A stretch of DNA of 64,000 nt, from the NCBI RefSeq assembly GCF_000336915.1, contig NZ_AOMD01000033.1, positions 54,123-118,122 on the forward strand. The letters are read 5' to 3'. Origin of the DNA: Halococcus saccharolyticus DSM 5350 (lineage in GTDB: Archaea > Halobacteriota > Halobacteria > Halobacteriales > Halococcaceae). Both the position numbers and the translations under genes were made by a program. This document shows positions 57,396 to 64,000 of the stretch, in pieces (the stretch's first letter is position 1; every line of letters begins with the position of its first letter). Under the pieces are notes generated by a model. It was not told the DNA's origin and searched no databases. It saw nothing but the letters and a program-made list of their open reading frames with translations.

Positions 57396-57916
57396 CTGTC
57401 TATGAGACCGACCTCCCCGGCGTCGGCAAGAAGTTCGAAGTCGAACTCGATGGCGAGCGCCGGCTGGTCGTCGTGATCCACAACACGGGCCGGCGTGAGG
57501 TGTTCGTCCGTCCCGAGCCTGACGCGGACGCCGAAAAGCTGTTCGACCTCTCCGACCGACTGGCTCGCCAGGTCGGTACTATTCTCGAAGGCGCGTATTT
57601 CCAGCCCATCCGGACCGATTCCATCGAGACCGTGCTCTCCGACGATGCGCTCATCGAGTGGGTGAACGTCGGCCCGGAATCGCCCTTCGTTGGCGGCACG
57701 CTCGCGGAGACGCGACTTCGCGAGGAAATCGGCGTCTCGGTCGTCGCGATCCAGCGCGGTGAGGAGACGATCACCAACCCCGGACCGGACACCGAGATCG
57801 GAACCGACGACACGCTCGTGGTGCTCGGCTCGCGGGACGCTTGTCGCCGGCTCCACGATCTCGCCGCCGGCGACCGCACCCTCGACGACGATCCGGACGA
57901 CCCGGACGCGACGTAG
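57392..57916 (+). CDS. khtT: K+/H+ antiporter regulatory subunit, KhtT-like (TrkA-C domain)
   Basis: 174 aa from ATG 57392, overlapping the kinase-like gene by ATGA. The N-terminal half (MTVYETDLPGVGKKFEVELD) resembles KhtT; the C-terminal half is a TrkA-C domain (VGPESPFVGGTLAETRLREE, GVSVVAIQRGEETITNPGPD, DDTLVVLGSRDACRRLHDLA). It gates the antiporter encoded next, with no gap between stop and start. The ligand of TrkA-C domains is often c-di-AMP or protons/ions; not determined here. Confidence 0.9.
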   Translation: MTVYETDLPGVGKKFEVELDGERRLVVVIHNTGRREVFVRPEPDADAEKLFDLSDRLARQVGTILEGAYFQPIRTDSIETVLSDDALIEWVNVGPESPFVGGTLAETRLREEIGVSVVAIQRGEETITNPGPDTEIGTDDTLVVLGSRDACRRLHDLAAGDRTLDDDPDDPDAT

Positions 57917-59104
57917 ATGGCGACGCTCCTGCTCGAACTCGGCGCGGCCTTCGCCGCGATCGCGCTCGCGGGCTCGCTCGCCCGAGCGCTCGGTCAGTCG
58001 GTCATCCCGTTTTACATCCTCGCCGGCCTCGTAGTCAACCCCTTCGTGCTTGGTACACTCGGCTTGCCCGCCATCGAGGACCGCGAGGTCATCACCGTCC
58101 TCGCGGAGCTCGGGATCGTCTTCCTCCTCTTTTTCCTCGGACTCGAGTTCTCGTTCGAGCAGTTGCTCGCGAGCGGCGACCGGATGACGAGGGTGGGACT
58201 GCTCGACATCGTGGTGAACTTCCCGGTCGGCGTCGGGCTCGGTCTCGCGCTCGGCTGGACGCCGATCGAGGCGGTCGTGCTCGGCGGGATCGTCTACATC
58301 TCCTCTAGTGCAGTGATCACGAAGTCGCTGATCGACCTGGGGTGGATCGCGAACGCCGAGAGCGAACCCGTGCTCGGGACGCTCGTGTTCGAGGATCTCG
58401 CCATCGCAGTCTACCTCGCGCTTCTGGCGGCACTGCTCGGTGGGACCGCCGACCTCGGTGCAGCGCTCGTGGACGTCGCGGTCGTGGCCGGCTTCTTCCT
58501 CGCCTTGGTGCTCGCGGTGGCCGTCGGCGGCGGGTGGTTCGAGCGCATGCTCGCCATCCGCTCGAACGAGCTGTTCGTTCTTCGGGCGGTGGCGCTGGCG
58601 GTACTCATCGCGGGTGCGGCGCTCGCGATCGGGGCGAGCGAGGCGGTTGCGGCCTTTTTCGTTGGGATGGGGTTCAGTTCGACCGACCACGTCCACCGGC
58701 TCGAAACGCTGCTCGTCCCGCTCCGGGACGTGTTCGCGGCCGTCTTCTTCTTCTGGATCGGGCTCCGGACCGATCCGCGCCTCGTCGTGGGAGTTGCCGT
58801 TCCGCTCGCGTTGGCAGTCGTTCTCACTGCCCCGGCGAAGTTCGTCTCGGGGTACTATGGGGGACGGCTGTATGATCTCGACGACCGTCGGTCGGTCCGG
58901 GTCGCGTGCAGCCTCGTTACCCGCGGGGAGTTCTCGCTTATCATCGCGGCGCTCGCGGCGACCCAGGGCACCGGACCGGTGCTGACTGAGACGGTACCGG
59001 CATTTGCCGTGGGTTACGTCCTCGTCATGAGTGTGCTTGGCACGACCCTGATGGATTCCGCAGGGACCGTCGAACGGCTGCTTGAACCTGTTCTTCCCGG
59101 CTGA
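57917..59104 (+). CDS. khtU: Cation/proton antiporter, KhtU-like (CPA2)
   Basis: 395 aa with about 12 to 13 membrane helices. CPA2 hallmarks: LAGLVVNPFVLGTLG, ELGIVFLLFFLGLEFSFEQL, SSSAVITKSLIDLG, FEDLAIAVYLALLAAL, WIGLRTDPR and VTRGEFSLIIAALA. It lacks the C-terminal TrkA-N/KTN domain of KefC; regulation is supplied in trans by KhtT. It likely exports K+ or Na+ in exchange for protons, important for a salt-in halophile. Confidence 0.92.
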   Translation: MATLLLELGAAFAAIALAGSLARALGQSVIPFYILAGLVVNPFVLGTLGLPAIEDREVITVLAELGIVFLLFFLGLEFSFEQLLASGDRMTRVGLLDIVVNFPVGVGLGLALGWTPIEAVVLGGIVYISSSAVITKSLIDLGWIANAESEPVLGTLVFEDLAIAVYLALLAALLGGTADLGAALVDVAVVAGFFLALVLAVAVGGGWFERMLAIRSNELFVLRAVALAVLIAGAALAIGASEAVAAFFVGMGFSSTDHVHRLETLLVPLRDVFAAVFFFWIGLRTDPRLVVGVAVPLALAVVLTAPAKFVSGYYGGRLYDLDDRRSVRVACSLVTRGEFSLIIAALAATQGTGPVLTETVPAFAVGYVLVMSVLGTTLMDSAGTVERLLEPVLPG

Positions 59105-59195
59105 TGGCGCTCGATCCGTCGCTCCGCTGGAGATGTCTCCGAGAGGAGTTCTACTGTGTTGGAGATCGAGACGGTCGATGACCCGTCTCGCGTCG

Positions 59196-59624
59196 TTAGC
59201 TGGTCTGATCGACGATGATGTAGGTGCGTTGGTAGTCCTGGGCGACGCCCTGTCCGTTGAAGTCGAAGGTGAGTGCTTGCTGTGATCCACTGCTCACCGA
59301 CGCGTCCTTCGAGATCGACGAGGCCACGTTGCCGGACGAATCGAGGACTTGGACAGTGATGTTCGCTTCGTGAGCGTTGTTGGTGTCGGTGTTTTCCGCA
59401 GTCAGTCGAACGACCATTCGGTCTTCACTGTAGACGGACGTGTCCTGGCTCTTGATGTTGAGATCCGATGACGCCGTTTCTGCGCCGAAGAGCGATATCT
59501 TCTCCGTGTTCAGCTCAGTGAAGCTCAGTGCTGCGGCGACGCCCGTACCGCCGATCACCAGACCGACGATGAGTGCGACAACGAGAGCGTTTCTGCCGGT
59601 GGTTCGGTTGATGGGTGTGTCCAT
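59196..59624 (-). CDS. Membrane-anchored beta-rich surface protein
   Basis: 142 aa. Basic N-terminus INRTTGRNALVVALIVGLVI forms an anchor helix (13-34), followed by a serine/threonine-rich beta-sandwich (TASSDLNIKSQDTSVYSEDR, MVVRLTAENTDTNNAHEANI, TVQVLDSSGNVASSISKDAS). It resembles archaeal pilin-like or CARDB-like surface proteins, but no clear pilin cleavage motif is seen. Codon use is less GC-extreme than the neighbours and the promoter region is strongly AT-rich, which could point to a recent gain. Converges with khtU. Confidence 0.7.
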   Translation of the reverse strand: MDTPINRTTGRNALVVALIVGLVIGGTGVAAALSFTELNTEKISLFGAETASSDLNIKSQDTSVYSEDRMVVRLTAENTDTNNAHEANITVQVLDSSGNVASSISKDASVSSGSQQALTFDFNGQGVAQDYQRTYIIVDQTS

Positions 59625-59845
59625 CGTACACGACGTTTCATTCGCTCCAGTAAATATCAGTACCGATATTATATATTACGAGCTAATATTCGCAATATAG
59701 TTTTTGGGACTTCGAAGTGGCGTACTTTAGTATTTCTGTCCAGTTCCCGACTATCACCAGCAGTCGGACCGTCCGGGTTGGTGTGTCGATCAGTTTCAGC
59801 CCGGTACGCGAACGCTTAACCCCAGCGACACACAACCGCGCTCCA
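59625..59845. promoter_or_regulatory. Divergent promoter region between surface-protein gene and hef
   Basis: 221 bp. The left part is AT-rich (GATATTATATATTACG at about 59665-59680) and holds a perfect inverted repeat AATATC-AGTACC-GATATT at 59653-59670, about 30 nt before the surface-protein ATG, a good operator position. At 59814-59823 GCTTAACCCC is a TATA-like element 23-32 nt ahead of hef. Confidence 0.5.
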
Positions 59846-62296
59846 ATGGCGACGACCGGCGAGGAGTACGTCGAGCGCCCGCTCGTGGCTTCGGACGTCC
59901 TCGAACGCCGGCAGTATCAGGTCGAACTCGCGCGCGAGGCCGCGCGCGGGCACACGTTGGTCTGTCTTCCGACCGGGCTGGGAAAGACCACCGTGAGCCT
60001 GCTCGTGACGGCGACCCGACTCCACGAGGTAGGTGGGACTGCACTCTTGCTCGCGCCGACCAAACCCCTCGTGACCCAACACACCGAGTTCTACCGCGAG
60101 GCCCTCACGATCCCGGACGAGGAGATCGTCGTGTTCACCGGCGAGGTCCGGCCCGACGACAGGGAGGATCTCTTCGAGCGCGCACGCGTGGTGATCGCCA
60201 CTCCCCAGGTGATCGAAAACGACCTCATCGGCGGCCGAATCGATCTCGCCGACGTCTCGCATCTGACGTTCGACGAGTGTCACCGCGCGTCGGGCGAGTA
60301 CGCCTACAACTACATCGCCGAGCGCTATCACGCCGACAGCGAGGCCCCCCTGGTCACCGGCATGAGCGCGTCCCCGGGCGGCGATGAGGAGGCGATCCGG
60401 TCGGTCTGTGAGAACCTCGGACTCTCGACCGTGGCGGTGATGACCGAGGACGACGCCGACGTCGCGGCGTACACCCATCGCACGGACGTCGAGTGGGAGC
60501 GCGTGACCCTTCCCGACGAGATTCTCGCGATCCGGGACGCGCTGGTGGCGGTGATTGAGGATCGGCTCGAGGGGCTGAAAGAACTCGGTGTGACCCGTTC
60601 GACCAGTGCGGACATCTCCCAGCGCGATCTGAATCGGATTCGCGGGGAACTCCAGCAGTTGATCGACAACGATCAGTCAGAGGGCTACGAGGGGATGAGC
60701 ATTCACGCCGAGGTGATGAAGCTCCGGCGGGCGGTCACGCTCGCCGAGACCCAGAGCGTCGAGTCCCTCCGACGATACTTCGAGCGCCAGCGCAACGCCG
60801 CACGCTCCTCGGGGGCGTCGAAGGCCGCCCAGCGGTTCGTCTCCGAGGCCAAAGTCAGAGACGCCATGGACCGCGTCGAGCGCTTCGACGATCTCCACCC
60901 GAAGTTCCGCCGAGCGCGCATTCTGCTCGCCCAAACGTTAGGAATCGAGGACGGCGAGCGCGTCATCGTGTTCACCGAGTCGCGCGACACCGCCGAGACT
61001 CTGACCGACTTTCTCGGCGAGCACTTCAGCACGCGGAAGTTCGTGGGGCAGGGTGACAAGGAGGGCTCGGATGGGATGACCCAGAAGGAGCAACAGGAAA
61101 CCTTGGACGAATTTCGGAATGGGGAGTTCGAGGTCCTCGTCTCGACCTCCGTGGCGGAGGAGGGTCTCGACGTCCCCGAGGTCGATCTCGTCCTGTTCTA
61201 CGAGCCAGTCCCGACTGCGATCCGATCGATCCAGCGCAAGGGCCGGACCGGTCGCCAGACGGAGGGCCGGGTGATGGTGTTGCTCGCCGAGGACACCCGC
61301 GACGAGGCGTACTTCTGGAAGTCCCGTCACGAGGAATCTCGGATGGAAGAAGAGCTCGAAACGCTGAAAAGTGCCGCCAGAGCCATCGAGTCCGATCTCG
61401 CCCAGTCGGACCTCGGTTCGTTCGAGAGTAGTGACGTGGCGGTGACCGGCGAATCCGCCACGACCGACGACGGCGCAGCCGCGAACGCGACCGCGGGCGA
61501 CGGCGGGCAGTCGGGCCTGACGGCGTTCGCAACACCGGACGAGGTCGCCGCTGAGGACGGGGCTGCCGGAGCGACCGACGTGGGTGACGCGGACGAGGAG
61601 GACGAAGCGGGCGTCGTGGCGACAGCCACCGCTGACGCCGAGGACGAGACCGAGATCGTGATCGACCAGCGCGAACTCGACTCGTCGATCGCGCGCGACC
61701 TCTCGACGCGCGAGGGGACCGAGACCCGTCTGGAGACGCTCGCGGTCGGCGACTACGTGCTCTCGGATCGGGTGGTCGTCGAGCGTAAATCCGTGAGCGA
61801 CTTCCTCGACACGCTGACCGGCGGGGACCGGTCGGTGTTCGAGCAGGTCGGCGACGCGTCGCGTCACTACGCCAGGCCCGTCGTCGTGATCGAGGGCGAG
61901 GACCTCTACGGCGAGCGGAACGTCCACCCGAACGCGATCCGGGGTGCGCTCGCTTCCTTGGCCGTGGACTTCGGCGCGAGCGTGCTCCGGACGACAGACG
62001 AAGCCGACACCGCTGACCTCCTCGCCGTGATCGCCGGCCGCGAACAGGAGGTTGACGATCGCGAGGTCAGCGTTCACGGCGAGAAGGGGACGAAGACGCT
62101 GGCCGAACAGCAGGAGTACGTCGTGAGCGCGATCGCGGACATCGGGCCGGTGACCGCACGCGCACTGCTCGACGCGTTCGGGACGGTTGAGGGCGTGATG
62201 ATCGCGAACGAGGACGACCTCCGTGAGGTGTCGGGGATCGGTGAAGTCACGGCCGAGCGGATCCGCGAGGTCGTCGGCAGCGACTACGAGACGTAG
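59846..62296 (+). CDS. hef: Hef, DEAH helicase / XPF-type structure-specific nuclease
   Basis: 816 aa from ATG 59846. N-terminal SF2 helicase: LPTGLGKTTVSLL (Walker A), TFDECHRASGEYAY (motif II), VSTSVAEEGLDVPEVDL and IQRKGRTGRQTEGR. An acidic linker of about 90 residues (about 510-605) joins the XPF nuclease with DQRELDSSIARDLS and VERKSVSDFLDTLTGG (the ERKxxxD site). C-terminal tandem HhH: AIADIGPVTARALLDAFGT and EVSGIGEVTAERIRE. Hef processes stalled forks and flaps and is a major alternative to Holliday-junction resolution in haloarchaea. Confidence 0.97.
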   Translation: MATTGEEYVERPLVASDVLERRQYQVELAREAARGHTLVCLPTGLGKTTVSLLVTATRLHEVGGTALLLAPTKPLVTQHTEFYREALTIPDEEIVVFTGEVRPDDREDLFERARVVIATPQVIENDLIGGRIDLADVSHLTFDECHRASGEYAYNYIAERYHADSEAPLVTGMSASPGGDEEAIRSVCENLGLSTVAVMTEDDADVAAYTHRTDVEWERVTLPDEILAIRDALVAVIEDRLEGLKELGVTRSTSADISQRDLNRIRGELQQLIDNDQSEGYEGMSIHAEVMKLRRAVTLAETQSVESLRRYFERQRNAARSSGASKAAQRFVSEAKVRDAMDRVERFDDLHPKFRRARILLAQTLGIEDGERVIVFTESRDTAETLTDFLGEHFSTRKFVGQGDKEGSDGMTQKEQQETLDEFRNGEFEVLVSTSVAEEGLDVPEVDLVLFYEPVPTAIRSIQRKGRTGRQTEGRVMVLLAEDTRDEAYFWKSRHEESRMEEELETLKSAARAIESDLAQSDLGSFESSDVAVTGESATTDDGAAANATAGDGGQSGLTAFATPDEVAAEDGAAGATDVGDADEEDEAGVVATATADAEDETEIVIDQRELDSSIARDLSTREGTETRLETLAVGDYVLSDRVVVERKSVSDFLDTLTGGDRSVFEQVGDASRHYARPVVVIEGEDLYGERNVHPNAIRGALASLAVDFGASVLRTTDEADTADLLAVIAGREQEVDDREVSVHGEKGTKTLAEQQEYVVSAIADIGPVTARALLDAFGTVEGVMIANEDDLREVSGIGEVTAERIREVVGSDYET

Positions 62297-62941
62297 TTAA
62301 CGTCGTGCGTTCCGCACGGCTTCGAGCGCTTCAGCGGCCTCGTGGGCGGCGGCGAGGTGGTCGCGTGCTCGTCCGAGGTCGTCGATGTTCTCGGCGGCGC
62401 TCGCGAGTCGATGGAGGGTGCGCGAGAGCGACGCCTCGGTCGCCGCGAGATCGCCCGTTCCTTCGTTGGAGCCCCGATCAGGGCTCGCATTCGTCACGTC
62501 GCCACGCGACTGCGACGGTGGCGCACGCCGATCGTCGACCGGTGTCGACTTCGGCCGTCCTGTCCCCGCAGTCGTCTCCCGGGGTCGTGATTCCGCGGCA
62601 CGATCGGCTTCGGCGGACCGCTCGTCGTGAGGATCGTCGACGGGGATCTGTCGGCTGTCGTCCGCTGTTTCGGCCCCTGCTGCCCCGCCAGCGGCCGGCG
62701 CGTCGTTCGCCGCGGTCCTCGTCTCGCTGTCTTCGCCGGTGGCCTGCTGGCACGTCGAGCAGAACGTCTGTCCGTCGTAGCGGAACAGCGGGTTCCCGCA
62801 GGTGTCGCAGTGGCTGTTGGTCATCGTCGCACCCTGGAGGAGGAGCTCGCTCATCTGCTCGGTCGTCTCGCGTTTCTCCTCGTCCTCGGCGAACCGCTCA
62901 CGGAGTTTCTCGCGTTCGGCTTCCTTGTCGAAGTCGCTCAT
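62297..62941 (-). CDS. Zinc-ribbon protein (SSSCA1/ZNRD2-like)
   Basis: 214 aa. A charged helical N-terminus (DKEAEREKLRERFAEDEEKR) precedes MSELLLQGATMTNSHCDTCG and FCSTCQQ, two CxxC pairs forming a zinc ribbon of the Sjogren/scleroderma autoantigen 1 type. A disordered Ser/Asp/Pro/Arg-rich linker (80-165) follows, then a C-terminal helical hairpin (SLSRTLHRLASAAENIDDLG). The family is linked to transcription or chromosome segregation in a loose way only. It ends 1 nt beyond the hef stop, convergent. Confidence 0.88.
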   Translation of the reverse strand: MSDFDKEAEREKLRERFAEDEEKRETTEQMSELLLQGATMTNSHCDTCGNPLFRYDGQTFCSTCQQATGEDSETRTAANDAPAAGGAAGAETADDSRQIPVDDPHDERSAEADRAAESRPRETTAGTGRPKSTPVDDRRAPPSQSRGDVTNASPDRGSNEGTGDLAATEASLSRTLHRLASAAENIDDLGRARDHLAAAHEAAEALEAVRNARR

Positions 62942-63083
62942 ACCCGTCGAAAGGCACCGCGATTCAAAAAGGACTGTGGGTCGGTCTCGTAGGGATTACC
63001 CGGCGGTAGGAGTACGGTAGCGGTGCAGTCGTGGACCGTTCGAGCGAGTAAACTCGCGAGCGCGTGACCGCAGCAAACGGTGG

Positions 63084-63713
63084 TTAGCAGACGGGTTTCG
63101 GATTCACGCCCATCGATTCGAGCCGCTCCGTATACTCGTCGTAGGCGGTCTGGATCGCGTCGCCGGCGGCTTCCTCGGCACGCGCCCACTCCTCGTCGGT
63201 CTCGCAGACGTCGCCGAGGAGGTCTTTGCCGCGCTCGAGCTGGGCGTCGACGTCGTCGCCGAGATCGCGGAAGAGCTGTGCGCCGCTCGTGTCGGCCTGG
63301 CCGACGAAGAAGCCGACGAGCTGTTCTTTCGACTTCGCGGTCGCGATGGTCCGGCCGACGAACGCGCCTGCGCGACCGGCGGTGTCGTCGATCGAGCGGA
63401 GGTACTCGTGGATGGCCGGCGTCTCGTCCGGTTCGTGGTCACCGTCGAGACGCTGTGTGACCTGGCCGTAGTGATCGCCCTCTTCGCTGGCGGTGGTGGC
63501 GAAGACCTCTTGGGCGGCGTCGTCACCCTCGCTTTCGGCCCACTCCTCGAACGTCTCGCGGGCGTGAAACTCGCTGTCGGCGGCCGCGCGGAGCACCGGT
63601 GCGGACTCCATCTCCCCTTCGGTGTCGGCGTACAGCGACTTCGAGGAGCCGAGCCGCGAGAGCGCGGTTCGGTTGTCCTCGCGAACGCTATCGACGAACT
63701 GACTCGAATCCAT
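63084..63713 (-). CDS. Rubrerythrin/ferritin-like protein
   Basis: 209 aa, wholly helical and acidic. AADSEFHARETFEEWAESEG and ASEEGDHYGQVTQ supply Glu/His pairs compatible with a ferritin-like four-helix bundle; further acidic helices follow (FFVGQADTSGAQLFRDLGDD, VCETDEEWARAEEAA). It ends VNPKPVC. I see no rubredoxin domain, so electron donation would need a partner. Common in haloarchaea as a 'rubrerythrin family' protein; metal binding is unproven here. Confidence 0.72.
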   Translation of the reverse strand: MDSSQFVDSVREDNRTALSRLGSSKSLYADTEGEMESAPVLRAAADSEFHARETFEEWAESEGDDAAQEVFATTASEEGDHYGQVTQRLDGDHEPDETPAIHEYLRSIDDTAGRAGAFVGRTIATAKSKEQLVGFFVGQADTSGAQLFRDLGDDVDAQLERGKDLLGDVCETDEEWARAEEAAGDAIQTAYDEYTERLESMGVNPKPVC

Positions 63714-63927
63714 GTGCGCTCACAGACACGCAGGCGGTTTGTAACCATCGCCCTCTTTCGAACACGAACGAAGTCGATCGCTCGAAGCGAGCGCCATCGA
63801 TCACTGAAAAACGGTGGGTGGTTGCTGTGGCGTGGACTGCCTGACGGTTCGCCACTTCGATTTGAGGCCTCGCCCTGCTCCGCGGGTCGTTCCTCCCCGC
63901 TCCGCTACGAGGCCTCGTTTACTCCGT
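63714..63927. other. Intergenic region with palindromic GC-rich phrases
   Basis: 214 bp. It contains repeated phrases around GAGGCCTCG (about 63863 and 63909) and CACTCGGCCTCG (near 63929), resembling the tail of the mdh-uvrB gap. No gene or RNA recognised. Confidence 0.3.
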
Positions 63928-64000
63928 TCACTCGGCCTCGCCTGTCTCGATCGGGGCGTTGACCAGATTCCCCCACTCGGTCCACGAGCCGTCGTAGTTC
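63928..64000 (-). CDS. Thiosulfate sulfurtransferase (rhodanese), C-terminal end only
   Basis: Only the last 23 codons are in the window: NYDGSWTEWGNLVNAPIETG then EAE and stop. YDGSWTEWG near the C-terminus is characteristic of two-domain thiosulfate/3-mercaptopyruvate sulfurtransferases. The gene continues beyond the right edge. Confidence 0.85.
   Translation of the reverse strand, partial: NYDGSWTEWGNLVNAPIETGEAE

Noticed and set aside
57020..59290. Very long minus-strand frame opposite khtT and khtU
   Set aside because: Arg/Glu/Asp-rich translation typical of the antisense of GC-rich coding DNA; khtT and khtU show clear family motifs.

Overview
The window is a GC-rich chromosomal segment of a halophilic archaeon (class Halobacteria). 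The evidence is strongly acidic proteins with Asp/Glu/Ser-rich linkers, Tat-type lipoproteins, leaderless-looking genes with a TATA box 24-35 nt before the start codon, a PolD small subunit, an Orc1/Cdc6, the LysW-type arginine pathway and an NAD-dependent ligase beside archaeal replication genes. The genus cannot be fixed from the sequence alone.

Region 1 (1-8.3 kb) is a main replication-origin locus. A partial dicarboxylate symporter is followed by the PolD small subunit (polD1, minus), Sec11-type signal peptidase (plus), orc1 (minus), an 850-bp AT-richer intergenic region with two long, nearly identical, inverted origin recognition boxes (ORBs), and then the origin-associated oapA-oapB-oapC operon (plus). 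Further ORB-like sequences lie inside the coding regions of polD1 and oapC, each in a low-complexity linker.

Region 2 (8.1-19.8 kb) holds ribosome and metabolism genes (L40e, Tsr3, malate dehydrogenase) and DNA repair (UvrB, UvrC, NAD-dependent ligase). Between them are a decayed AT-richer pseudogene, a membrane-spanning TSP3/winged-helix protein and a methionine-rich lipoprotein.

Region 3 (19.9-35.4 kb) carries amino-acid metabolism: a class V aminotransferase, MetY-MetX, SerB, SerA and ThrC. Secreted and membrane proteins are interspersed: a TIM-barrel-like lipoprotein, an HtrA-type protease, a ferritin-like/spondin fusion, and small regulator/membrane-protein genes.

Region 4 (35.6-44.8 kb) is a complete arginine block from glutamate and carbamoyl phosphate: argG-argH, then argW-argX-argC-argB-argD-argE-argF, all on the minus strand. 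Neighbouring genes overlap by ATGA or lie within 3 nt of each other, apart from the 152-bp argH-argW promoter gap. Both promoters share an 11-bp BRE/TATA string. The argG leader holds a possible Arg-rich 26-codon upstream ORF.

Region 5 (44.8-64 kb) contains a 2H phosphoesterase, a dipeptide/oligopeptide ABC operon (dppA-B-C-D-F), a tightly packed operon of CBS protein, glycyl-tRNA synthetase, polyprenol-kinase-like protein and KhtT/KhtU-like K+/H+ antiporter, the Hef helicase/nuclease, a zinc-ribbon protein, a rubrerythrin-like protein and the end of a sulfurtransferase.

I found no tRNA, rRNA, CRISPR array, insertion sequence or integrase in the window.
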